64,000 nt of DNA from Bolinopsis microptera (lineage: Eukaryota > Ctenophora > Tentaculata > Lobata > Bolinopsidae), in NCBI RefSeq assembly GCF_026151205.1, contig NC_087078.1, positions 6,916,175-6,980,174 on the forward strand, in the 5' to 3' direction. Positions 33,982 through 45,960 of this stretch are shown piece by piece (within the stretch, counting starts at the first letter, position 1; the number at the start of each line of letters is the position of its first letter). A program made the position numbers and the translations under genes. The notes under the pieces were generated by a model that worked only from the letters and a program-made list of their open reading frames with translations, was not told where the DNA came from and searched no databases.

Positions 33982-36388
33982 AGAAATGAAGACTTCTAAA
34001 GAAGCTAGGCTAACACTGACATACAAAAGCGGAAAGCCAAACCCGGTTTGATCGTTATGTCTTTTTTTTTAATTTTTTAAATTTTTTTTAAGAGAGGCTG
34101 GGCCAAGATAGCCCACGAGAGGATAGTATTGAGATGCTCTGCCTACCTCTGGGGTGTGGCAACCCTGGGGAAGGTTGCCGGTGAAATCAGAGTGATTGGT
34201 GGAGGATGGTGTAAGAAGTGATATGAGTCAAAATGATACGCTTAAATGCCAGCTTAAGCATCGTTATGTCTTGTTCTGTGTTCTTTAAATGTCGGTGTAA
34301 ACCTTCAGTCGGTTAGATTGTGACATGATCATTTAATTAAACATTTGATAATTTAAATGAAAGAAGTGTTATTATATATTGATACTTGACCAGTTTAACA
34401 AGATTCCAAACGATCTCAACTGTTTTTATTTCACAAACTCATGTGTCTGCCGTTAGAAATGTAAAACACATTTCATCAGGTAGCAGCAATAATTGCAGCA
34501 GCACCTAACGACGAGAAGGAAGTTTCGAAGAGACCATGAAGACTGTTCTGCCTTCTCCAAGAATATTGATCACAGATTAAATGATTAAGGTAAGATTTGA
34601 GTTTTTATAGTCATAATTTATTAATCTTCCTAGTGGCTCCCAAGTCAATTGATTCTTATAAAAACCAGAGGTACAATATCAGCTATTGAACAAAACTGCC
34701 AACATCTATTCAGAGGTGTTTACTTTATTCCTATCATCATGCTATAGTAGGATTATACTACTACTATATTTTGTTAGTACTACTGCTGTGTCATAAGATA
34801 TTAGTTGTGTGATCCAGGTTGGCTGTCAGAACGATGACCACACAAAGCAAAAATATCCCTTAAATCTTTTTCTTATTCTAAACTTATTCGAGCTTCTGAA
34901 ATCTGAATGCATGTTAGAATTATAGCCAATAGTTAATCTGCAATTTTTGTTGTATTTATTAAGTTATTAGGCATTGGCACCCTGAATCTTTATCTCTCTG
35001 TGTGTTTTTGAATTTTCATGAGCTGAGCAGAGGGAAGAGACTAAATTCTGACCTTCTCTTCCCTTCTCTGTCCTGGGCAGGGAATATTAACGGGTTAATT
35101 TACTAGAACTTCCAGTCTTCTGAATGTGAGTCTGGGATAAGGTATATTTGGTTATTCAGTATCGGCCTATTGGACCTTTATCTTGACTCTGTATCTTTGA
35201 ATTTTCATGAGCTAAGCAGAGGGAGCCAGTCCTAGTTTTTGATCACCACATTACTATTAGATAACAGGTCCTGGGTCGGCGATTAGAACAAAGCAACAAC
35301 CGTTTTATGAGATAAGTACGCAGACTATAGGCGCTTTTAAACTAGACTATGCAAATACAAGTCGCACAACTCATGATCCGATCTTACTTGAAGTTGATAT
35401 CTATAGAATCTTAGGATTTGACACTTGGTCCTTATTGATCAATGATCATGCAATAGCTTTACAAAATAACAGTCCCGTAGAATTTAAAACAAAGCAACTA
35501 CGGTTTAGAGGACCAAGTATTTAGTATAAACATTAAACGCCCTAAAACATGAATATTCAAATACTCGACTCCTCAAATCCTTCCATTCATGATACTTTTA
35601 AAATCTAAAAGTAAAGTGAGGTAAAATTTGCAAAATCATTGTCATTCTCCATTCACTGGATAATGTGTAATTATAAATTTATTACGCGCTTTTTCATAGG
35701 ATATTATAGATTTCTACTATCTTTTACTGATCAAGATCAAAATTCTATTTCAGGCAGTCGTGCTCTTAACCTAAATCTTCATCACACCATAAATATTAAT
35801 TATCGATCTCGTGTTGATTCTGAGAGAGGCAACAGTTAATATTTCAGATCAATTCTGTAAAAAAGAAAAAACATTACAAAAAGATATTCAGCGGAGACAA
35901 GATTGGATCAGCCTAAAGGAGCAGAAGAAGCATGAAAATTGATCAGCAGTCCTCTCATTTGAACATTGTGAAATCAATAGATTACTGTGCACAGACATGA
36001 TAAAAACACTTATTCACTTTTTAGTCATTCATGATGGGACATATTTTTAGAAACCAATACCTTTAAAGGTATTATTTCTATTTCACTTTTACTCGGGTGG
36101 TGATTTTCGAATTTTTAAATAGAATATTTTGGACTGAAGATGAGCCTTCTAAACGACTTCTGAGTCTAAATACTTTTATTTTTCTCTTTTAAAACCTCCG
36201 GTCGTAAAAAGTAACTTAAGTTACTTTTTGTTATTTTTCTTGGTTTAACAGAATATGTCTGTTTTATTGAATGATTACCCCTTTAAAGTTTAAACCTGGT
36301 ATCAATAATATAGAACAATTAGACACTGTTAAGGGATTTCTAATTTCTAGTACTTTAAACTTTACTAGTTAACTTTTTAAGTTAAGAT
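33982..36388. other. intergenic or intronic, repeat remnants
   Basis: No supported exon. A block at about 34095-34215 recurs near 60607 (listed separately). Two pairs of imperfect duplications lie near 34995/35180 (GAATTTTCATGAGCT) and 35285/35490 (AACAAAGCAAC). Confidence 0.35.
34095..34215 (+). repeat. dispersed repeat, copy 1 (CCCACGAGAGGATAG)
   Basis: About 120 bases from GGCTGGGCCAAGATAGCCC through GAGATGCTCTGCC to GTTGCCGGTGAAATCAGAG match 60613-60722 with about 80-85% identity. A T-run precedes it. Probably the tail of a SINE or LINE family. Confidence 0.65.
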
Positions 36389-37444
36389 TCAAACTCCATT
36401 TCCTATCTCGAACCCCCATAACTTGATGTTCTTCAAAGGTGAACGTGGGTTTACAATTTGCCCCCCGCATTCATTATCCGAGTCAGAGTTTTCTAAGTTA
36501 AGGTGAAGGTTTCTTTGGAGGTCAGGCTTATCATCCTTCGGAAACTTGTCTTGGGCTAAGTTTATGGTGTCCCCACTGAGGACTTTAAGTTTAGGGGACT
36601 TGTCGCTCTTTGAGATGGAGTTATAGCGTCGGAAGGTGAAGACCTTGTTGGGTTGAGATATTTTATCAGAGTAAGCATGTTCAGCTTTTGATTCTTCAGG
36701 TGCACCAACATTCAAATCACCGTTCTTTCTATCGGTGTGTGGAATGTTAGACTGATTTTGACAAGCTTCCCGATAACTTGGGGGCGACGTTTTATAAGGA
36801 GCATTGATACGAATTTGTTCGAGGTTTCCATCGGAGTCATTCGGGGTGTTACTAAGTTTTGCAAGCCTTGCTGTCGATTTACGATTAATTCTGCTAACCA
36901 GACATTCTTTCCACTTATCCTGAAAAAACGTGATGGTGGTAAGTTTAATTTTCAAGTTATTCCTTGATATTATCAACAATCAGCAATTAACGATCGATTA
37001 ACCACAATTAACCACTTGCAATGAATATTCAAAACATAAGTTTCCTGTTTACAAACCCCAAAAGCATTGACCTCCTCTAATGTTAGATAAACTTCCTCCT
37101 CCACCGCTGTAACTAGGTAATTGTAATGATCCTCTTCAAACCTGCAACAATAGATTTTTATCTTTAACACAAGGTGCTGGAAATTGATAGATAGGATCGA
37201 TGAGATAATCATAAATAGAAACTTTGTTTAGCTGGTAATGGTAAACTCTTGGATTTATTTTTAACTAATTTTATACAACTTCAAACATGTCAGCGTCCAA
37301 TAATGTAAATAACGCACTGTATAGCGATGGCATAAGGATAGTCCCCGATCTTTATTGAGAAGTACTCTCCTTTTCTTGGGTCTAGAGCTAAGATGATTAT
37401 ACTAACTTCGTACAAACAGCTCAGTATCGCAGCATCTATGTACC
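36389..37444 (-). CDS. 3' exons of a membrane protein with PPxY tail
   Basis: Three joined exons on the minus strand: 37444-37318 (or longer upstream), 37141-37057 and 36919-36389 (stop at 36391-36389). Phases agree. The first holds a hydrophobic span AAILSCLYEVSIIILAL and the sequence KGEYFSIKIGDYPYAIAI. The middle reads FEEDHYNYLVTAVEEEVYLT. The last is a long hydrophilic, Ser- and charge-rich region of 176 residues with PPSY, a PPxY motif of the kind bound by WW domains of Nedd4-type ligases. Open frame upstream to about 37589 contains a further hydrophobic stretch. I do not recognise the family; a multi-pass receptor or transporter with a cytoplasmic tail is the simplest reading. Confidence 0.6.
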
Positions 37445-37589
37445 CTGTAATTAAATTCCAATTTAAGTGATTAATCCGTATTAATAAACTTAATAATGAG
37501 ACTAACGGTTCCACGAAATGAATTGCTAAGGAAGAGCCCTGAGCATATGAAAGTAGCATCATTTGATGTATTGTATGTAACACCCCCAT

Positions 37590-38599
37590 ACCATTATAAT
37601 AGGGTTAAACCGCTTTCCTAATGTGTTGAGTTATGATTAAAAAAACTGTTTTGGTCACGTGCGACAGTCTGATATTAATAAAACACTGATTTGATTTTTT
37701 ACTGTTTAGGGCTCGGATTAAGGGGGCATACACCAAATCTGTCCAGACCAAATGACCTCATAGGCAGTTCAGTGACCTTCTAGCGCACCGTTTCCACACC
37801 AAAAAAAATTATTTTGAGAATTCCCATTTTTGTAATCGAGCATTTCCTGGTTGAGAGTGCAATTTTCGGAAAAAATTATTTTGTGGTTGAGACGCTATAA
37901 GTTAATCATTTCTTGATTTCTGCTTATTTGGTTCACAGGTTTTTCCTAGACTCCGTGATAGGATATTAGCTTTCTGTACCAGTTTTAAGGAGCAGGAGCA
38001 GCCACTGGTGGAGTGGGCTTTCTGCTAACTATAAGAGATACATCGCAATCAGCCTCATTAAACCCAATGGCTCAAGGGTGCTGACTCCTCTTACAACGGA
38101 AATCCAGACTCACAAATATAACTGCCTATAGACCTACCGAGGCAGCACTAGTTGAAGAAAGCGAGATTTCCATAACACCCATAGACAGGCATGATTGATG
38201 TTCCATCGCACCACCTGCTGATCACAAGGGAGATATGAACGCACCGGCTTGAACGGAGAGGAGAAGAAGATTCCCGTTTGTGTACTTTCATACTCGTACC
38301 AATCGGAATGGAGAGCTACTGAGAGACACTGCCCTGGATGCGATATGGAACTTACCAATATCCCGCCTTCAAGAAAGAAGGTCAACAAGAGGGTGGACCT
38401 TCCTTAATCCGATGGACACGTAACAAGGTCAGATAATAGTGAACAATCATATCCTCAATACGGACGGAAGTGGAAAAACTCATTACAGAACACTGAAGAT
38501 TTACAACACTTTCAGTCGTTGGATACTGATCACAGAGTTGATAGTGTGTAAGATCAAAGTTAGCTTTAGAGAAAGCACAGGCCTCCGAAAAAAGTTAAC
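37590..38599. other. no gene recognised
   Basis: The 5' exons of the minus-strand membrane protein may lie here but could not be identified. Right of about 38000 the base composition shifts toward the decayed LINE that follows. Confidence 0.3.
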
Positions 38600-40900
38600 A
38601 ATGATATAGTGCCCTGAAGTCGGATGTGAAGCTTCCAAATAATTATGCAATTGAGTTCGGAATAGATTTCTCTGGCCTGGTCGAGGAGGATGATGGGGCC
38701 ACTGAAAGCTACGGAAGCTGAGGGTGCTATTGAGGCGGCAAACAAGAGCCTTCTGCCAAAGAAGACTCGACAAAAGCAGATTGACCCCTCAAGTGACGCC
38801 AAGAGTGACAGTGCAAGGAGTTGACTGTTCTTGGCCAAAGGACCAAAACCAACAGAGCCTTGTTGAGAAAGAGAGAGGAAGTCGCCACTAAAAAGAATTT
38901 TACAGGCCTGCTACAAAGAGGTAAGGAGGAATCCTGAAAGGGAGAAAGATCAGGAAAGTCGAGGATACTGCTGACGTTGTAAGAACAAGGAAAGCTGGAA
39001 GCTTGTCAACGATATTTCAGGAGACAAACTCAGCTCTGGACGTCGTGGAAAGGGGCAGCTCAACAGAACGTCTGAGGAACTGGAGAAGCCACTTCTCTGG
39101 GGTTACTTGGGACAGGCCTCCACAGTCCCCTGACAATAGTATCCGATCAGGCATATACAACTCCACCACTGAACATAGAGGATGGCTCCCGTTCACCATT
39201 GATGAACTACGTCTTGCCAGAAAAGCAGATAGTAGTAGGCAAAAGCCTTAAGGTTATGATGGTATCTCACCTGAAAAACAAGTATGAAGAGGGTGACATC
39301 TATGACGTCCATCCTGAAGTTCTGCAACTATGCATTAATGTGATGGTCCTCATGCCCGATTCATGGAAACTCAGAAATATTGTTTCCTGTGCCAAAGAAG
39401 GGGACCACTAAGACCGCAACAACAAGAGGAATATCTCTGACATCGATAGTCAGTAAAACACTGAACAAAATGTTAGCTGAACAGGAAGAAGCCAAGTCTT
39501 GAGGAAGATTTTAAGGACAACCAACTGGTCTTTAGACCCTGGGCGCTCGTAACAACATCGCCACATCCTTCTCTACGAAGAATTATGGAGGGTGCTATAG
39601 CCAAAACATCATAAGGCCACCATGGTTTACGATAGCTTTCAAAAAGGCGATCGATCTAGTGTGCATAGAGTTTGCTCATGAAGAATATTGAAAGCATATG
39701 GCCATACCAGAAGCCATAAGTGCGGCTCATTGAGGGTATCAATACTGAGCAACAAAGGCAAAAAGTATTACAGCCGATGGTATATAACAGAAATGTTAGA
39801 TATCCTGGTGGAGTAACTGCAAGGAGACACTCTTGCCCCGTACTTTCATTATCGTTATGAACATATCATGACAGTGTCTAAATAGACGATGATGACTCGG
39901 ACTCGGGTTCACTCCTCAGGCCTGCACGGAGTAGAAGGATTGGTGCCGAAAAGATCGCAAGAACGTCGACTTTGCGATATGTAGGCCCTTATCACTATAC
40001 CGATTGCAGGGGGGGCAAACTACTCCTGGCAGGCTTGAGAAAGCAGCACTGATTGTTGGCAAGCCATGAACGCACTAAAACTAAGTTCATGACTCTGAAC
40101 ATGACCGAGAGGCGAGTAGTCTTAATAGTTGTTCTGTAAACCACTGGAAAAGGTACAGACTTTTGTTTACCTTGGAGCCTTGGATAGCAACAACAGAGAG
40201 GGAACCTTCGGGTCAGAAAAGCTAAGGCTTGGCACCTGCCACAAGCTTAAGAAGATGTGGAAGTCTGACCTTAGATGAGGACTGAAGATCCGTCATTTGT
40301 TGCTACTGTGGAATCAATACTCTTTAAATGGTTCTGAAACGTGGACTGTTTGACATAGCAATTGAAGAAACGCAATTGATGGCTGCTACAACTAGAATGC
40401 TAAGGATGGCACATAATGTGGGATTGTGAAAGCAGCGCAAACCAACCAAAGAAGTCTATGGCAACCAACGAGAGCGAACCATGAAGAACCAAGAGCGCAA
40501 GGAATGCGACTAGCGGCCATAATCCACCGGCACCCAGGGACAAGTCGCAAACTCGCTTGCTACAGCTTGGAACCAACTCATGGGTGGCGGAGTAAGGGTA
40601 GACCACCATGACCTCATGTTATAGCCAACGACTGACACGGTCTCAACGACACTGGAGAAATGGTCGGACTATGGCGGAATAGAGTTTTATAGACAGCGCA
40701 CCAAAACATCGGACCTGAAGCGCCTTAGTCAGATAAGTCACCGCTGCATTCAGAAATTCTCCGGGGGCGCCGTCATGCTTCTATCTATCACCATCACGGC
40801 CTATACAAATCCCAGCCTCCAATAACGAGAAAATCAGTCACACTGCACAAAAATTGTGAATATAAGACAAATGACCAAATGATGCTACTGGGTGAACAAC
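38600..40900 (+). pseudogene. decayed LINE reverse transcriptase
   Basis: Reading across frames recovers LINE landmarks in order: a pre-RT piece with ERLRNWRSHFSGV (about 39060), GYDGISPE (about 39255), PDSWKLRNIVSCAKEGDH (about 39359), a region like FRPG, and LQGDTLAP (about 39820). They are split by frameshifts and stops, so no functional protein remains. It is a different lineage from the intact LINE at 10951 judging by the motif wording. Confidence 0.7.
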
Positions 40901-41149
40901 CTAACCCACAAAAGATTTCTGCTGGGTTCAACAGGCTGCAGAGAATGCTTGAGAAAATTTTCTCCAGCAAATGATGTCTCCATTAGACAGCTTCAATCCA
41001 CACGATAAATTTCAGTAACACTATTAGGTTTAACCCCTTTAATCGCGACCACTACCATCAAATCAAATAGTGAACATGATGAAACTGATATCAGATTTGA
41101 CTCGCAAGGGAACACAACGTCTAGTCTTCTAAATAACTGCAAAATAGTA

Positions 41150-42620
41150 TACTGCGAACGCGATCAAAAATTACAAGGCTATGAATAAAAGTTCTCGTTA
41201 AACGTTAGGTCACTTAATGGAAAACTTGAAGAATTTCGGAGGAATATAGATCAATACACAAAAATACGACGTTCTCCTGGCGTCCATGAAACAAATTGAA
41301 CACGGAATGTTTGCCTTTTCTGGGCGAGGAGGCTGGGAACTAGACAGTTTCATCCCCACCGTTTGTTCAGACTCCCCGCCCAGAACGTCAAATACGTGGT
41401 GAGGTATTAATACATATATGCTAACAAAAACCTATGTGAAAATTATCTGAATAAACTTTTAAGAGCGCTCTAGGTTGCCATGATAATCCTAAGTATAGAG
41501 AATTCTATGGTTTGCAGAACTAACTCCTGAAAGGGCACAAAACGCGCAAACTGTAATAAAATCGCTATCCAATTGGGGACTTGAAAGGTTTCCTTGAACA
41601 CTTAAAAAATTTTCCTCCCGTAGAATACAAGAATCGAAACAAAAATATCATACTGGCCGTGATACTAACAGAGACCTACTAGAATTACGGGAGAATAGAC
41701 TCTGTACTAAGTATGAGGACACTCTAGCAGAGTCAATTTGATCGCTACCCGTGATATCAATACCAACTGGAGTCACAGATCACAGTGCGACCTATCATTG
41801 ACATATTTTCGTCATAATTGCCATGCTGTTACAAAATCGGGAGTAAATTTCTGAATCAATCTCTGACCACCGTTGCAACTTTGGTCACAATTAAATGGGT
41901 TGATCAGAATAGGCTCCAGTATGAAACTTCAAGAAGATACACAGAAACATCTTCTCGAGTAATAAACGCTGACAGCATCAAAAAGTTTCGAGAACGACAT
42001 TTCACCGTAGACTGTAACTTGGTTAATTACTATGAATCTGCAGATGAAAAATTTGAGGCTTTCGAGAAAAAATTAGTGAAAAAAAAAAACTATACGACCG
42101 AAATTCCCCAACTTAAGCAAAAAAGAGTAAAACAGGCCGCCGTAAAAACACAAAGCCGGTGGATCCAAGAATGGTTACGGTTTTTTTTGGCCGGGCCAAA
42201 AATAAAAAAAAAAAAAAAATGTGATCGAGAAAAAATAATTTTAGGAAAGATTTTATAAGGTACAAGAAAATGAAGAAATTTGTGTAATAAAACACGTGGA
42301 TAAGGCAGAAAACAATGGCAAATTGTTGTTAACAAGAAAGAAAAAAGGCAAAATTAAGATAAACAAAATTAACTATTAAAATATCAAGGGAGCGAGAAAC
42401 AGATTCTGGAGCAAATTGCGAATAGCTTCAATGACTTAGTTTCTGCAATATAGGCTGATACTCTAAGAGAGAAAATGGGTACCTCGTATGCTCCGAGGCC
42501 GGACTATCGCACAGAAACACAAGATAGCAAATTCCGAGATAAAAGGAACAGAATGCAACCGCCCATAATTAAGGGATAAAAAAAGAAAAGAGACAGCGCA
42601 TAAAACTAAACATAACAGCA
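41150..42620 (+). pseudogene. decayed LINE endonuclease region
   Basis: Fragments in shifting frames resemble the start of a non-LTR endonuclease/RT protein: VRSLNGKLEEFRRNIDQ (about 41210), YDVLLASMKQIEHG, a TDH-like IPTGVTDH (about 41760), then an open 146-codon piece (41818-42258) with KKFRERHFTVDCNLVNYYES. Long A runs break the frame. This is older than, or independent of, the neighbour at 38600. Confidence 0.5.
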
Positions 42621-43640
42621 GTGATGTTCGTCCCTATCACGTGATGCTATGCCGCCCAATCACACGCTACATGCGGCCAGCTTGCGTACTGCTTATCTTC
42701 TTATTTTATCTTGTAGAGTATTAACTGAACACATAAATGAGCTCATGATTATATCCGGAAACTCCGTCGAATCATGTGTAATCCTGAGCAGTTGTATAGC
42801 GTCGGCCCTGAGGGTCCGTCTAGTGTGCGGGTTTCATGTTTTTATAATTAAGTACGATCAAGTATAGCTTGGGAAAATAAAAAGGATGTATTGAAATTAA
42901 GGGCTTTTCAATAAGACTATGTTACCGGCTATTTAAAAGAACCCCGTAAACAAAATAATTGATTTCGACTTTATAAACTTAGTAAAGCAACGACAAAGCA
43001 TGCTTGGATAAATAATTCAAGGGGCTATATTTATGAGTCTCATCTGAACTTGATTTCTCTTGGAGAATTTCTCTTTACATTTCTTTACGTGCGAATAATT
43101 GAAGACATGCAGACTTTAAGCTAAAACTTTATTGAAAAATACTCAGTCCACGTAACTAACGGTCCCTTCTTCATCTGAAATAAAATTGTAAAACATGTGT
43201 AAAAAATAACGACGGAAAGAATTATAAAATAACATTAAAACACAAAAACGAGAAATAAAATTTAACGAAATATGACCCAAAAATGTAATTGAAAAAATTC
43301 AAACAACAAAAAATACGGACAAGAAGAAAATGTAAGCTAATAACAAACCCAAATACTGAACTACTCCAGATACTATACAATTAGTAAATTAAAAACTGGT
43401 TGAACAAAATCACAATTCTGTGTCAAAACTATTGATAAACTCAGCAACTAAGCAACGATAACTTCTGTTTCCATGTTACTAACCAAGATAGTCCTATCAA
43501 TACATTACTTTACTATTTAAATATCGACTACATAATGTACAAATAACTCAACCAGAACGAACATTCATTACAGGACTTAATCTCAATAAATACATCGCTT
43601 CTACAAACTTCATACGAAACAGTTTTTACTCTGTAAATCA
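42621..43640. other. AT-rich, no gene recognised
   Basis: Nothing supported. Several A-rich tracts at about 43180-43330. Confidence 0.35.
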
Positions 43641-44515
43641 AGTACCTTAACTCGGGAATATTAAAGCGGTTTAATTGTATGACTGGGAAAAGAAATAACC
43701 GGAAAATATGGCGGAATTTCCCAAAACCCCCCAAATTATCGGTAATGTATTTACCTTTGCCGAACCTTTCAAGTTTTTTTTCAGAGGTCAACTAATTTTT
43801 CAACCGAAATATCTTTTTTTGTTACTTGTTAAAGAAGTTATTTCAATTTACAGTTTACTGAATTACTCAGAAATAGAAAAAAAGACACGTCCAAGTATTT
43901 AAAGGAAAATAAATCTATAGCAATAATAAGTCAAATCTCATTAAAGCGTATTCTCATTCTCATTATCGCTAATGTCCCCTCCAATATCATTAAGATAACA
44001 CCCTGCTGCGACCGTCAAATCCGAAGTAGTATTGTTGTCTAACAAGACATTTCATTTTTGTCCGCTAACTGGGGCTACAGCACTGAAGTATCCGGAGCTT
44101 AATTTCCTGCCCACCGCATGGTATTGGGGAACGTCCCTTGCTTTGCATCTCAACGGCCCAGTAATCATCCACCGGGACCATGGAAATAGTGGCACCGTAA
44201 CTCACTTCATGGGCAATAAAAGTGAGAATCACGTCCACACCTGAAATCAGATTTCTATAACCCAATTGTATTTTTATAACGAAATTAATGGTAGCAACCG
44301 CCAATAAAGTTACAGCCCTCCATCCCTGCTTCAACAATTCTTCTCTACACATATGAGACTTCAGGTAAAATATGATGAATCACCACCCCTTGGAACCCCC
44401 ATAATCTGAGTCGGCGGGTTTTTTTATGACTGGAAAAATTTTTACCGAAAAATATGGCGGAATCTTCCAAACCCACCACTTTTATCCTAGTTATAATAAT
44501 GCCGAGTAAAGGTAA
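43641..44515 (+). mobile_element. TIR element with TACCTTACTCGGG ends, copy 1
   Basis: The left end TACCTTAACTCGGGAATATTA and right end GCCGAGTAAAGGTA are inverted versions of one another, followed inward by the ATGACTGGGAAA...AATATGGCGGAA block in both orientations. The same element occurs reversed at 52165-53455. Internal landmarks include GTCCGCTAACTGGGGCTAC and ACTTCATGGGCAA. No intact frame: non-autonomous or decayed. Confidence 0.82.
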
Positions 44516-45389
44516 CTTTAAAAATAAAACTGGTGGTTACGGTAGGATGAAGAGAAGCGTAGTGCTGTCCAACCCATGCTCTGGGAAGTGCTCCTAGGAT
44601 TCCTACACCTTCTATGCTCCATAAGACAGCATGGAGGCTTCCCACAGTTTCCCCCAGCATCTCTTACACATAACACGCAAGTAACTAAGTAAATAGCCTC
44701 CTTTGTTTGAGCATGTTTTTCCTGTGAGTCTAGGGCAGATCTCACAATTGTTTAGGGTTACCAAGTGCACAAGTCTTCTTAACCAGTGGACGAGAGCGGC
44801 AGAAGATGTCCTGTAACCAAGCTGCTTGGTTACTAACAATATTTCAACAGCACTTAAATTATTCATAACTACGGACTCTTCAAAATACTCAATTATAAAT
44901 GTATTATAACTCCACTTTTGATCTATTTGACGGCCACTTATTATTTATCATAATTGCAGCCGGTTTTTCCAGGGAGTGCGATTACAAAACTAGTTGCACT
45001 GATTTTCCTGAAAGATACTGTGATATATTGAACTTTTAATAGCTTTTCAGAGGATAGATTTAACGGGATGATACATGGGTGGTTGAAAATCCACAGCAGG
45101 CATTCAAACGTTCAAAACAATCATCACAACAGCGAGATAATAGGGACGGGCCGGAATCTTGGTCATCATCCTAAGCGCCAATACAATCGATAAGTTATGT
45201 CACTGACGGGGGGGGAAACCGACCAATCACATCAAGGTAGCAAACGAGCATTGGACGGTTATGCTAAGTTTATGTTTTCTTATCTGTAATGACCCTCTGT
45301 TGAAAATGAATTAACCAGACATTTTTGTGGAGCTACTATCTTACAACTGAAAGAGGAGTCTGGCGGATGACGTCACATCGTTTCTCGGA
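44516..45389. other. short single-copy stretch with candidate exon
   Basis: A possible exon at 44960-45039 follows a good acceptor (AATTGCAG) and codes for GFSRECDYKTSCTDFPERYC plus a few residues to TAA; it has four Cys and looks selected, but no partner is clear. It might belong to the GalNAc-transferase-like gene whose last exon lies right of the palindrome. The minus strand at 44612-44866 has a Cys-rich open frame, probably a retroelement scrap. Confidence 0.3.
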
Positions 45390-45960
45390 GGAGGTTTCGG
45401 GTTGAAGTGCTCTCAAACAACAGTGCGATTAGTTTTATAACCTCACTGTTTTTAGAGCAACTACGAACAACACAGACCGTGCGATTATAAACTAATTGCA
45501 CCGCATATATAAAACCCGAAGCGTGGAGATATACGCGAATCTAAACACATGTATAATAATCGATTACACCAGTATATTGCACTCGGTTCACCCTCGTGAA
45601 ATAACTGAAATAATCGAACTCGGCTCGCCTTCGTGGATTATTGTGGGCAACTATCCGTCTCGGAGGTAGTGCCCAATAATCACTCGGAGAGGTTTTCGGG
45701 TTGAAGTGCTCTCAAAACAGTGCCGATAAGTTTATAAACTCACTGTTATTAGAGCAACTAACTACAACAGTCCCGTGCGATTAAAAACTAATTGCACCGA
45801 TTATATAAAACCAGAAGCGTGGTAGATATACGCGAACCAAACTGCATGTAGTAATACGAGTTACACCATTAATGAACTCCGGTTGCAACTCGTGAAATAA
45901 CTGAAATAATCGAACTCAATGCTTCGCCCTATTGATTATTGGGCACTATCCTCGCGGTAG
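45390..45960 (+). repeat. 285-bp direct repeat at palindrome edge, two copies
   Basis: Two tandem copies (about 45390-45680 and 45685-45960) share GGGTTGAAGTGCTCTCAAA, TAATTGCACCG, GAAGCGTGG.AGATATACGCGAA and AACTGAAATAATCGAACTC. The opposite edge (51085-51430) has one full inverted copy plus a short part of a second, so copy number differs between the two sides. Confidence 0.85.
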
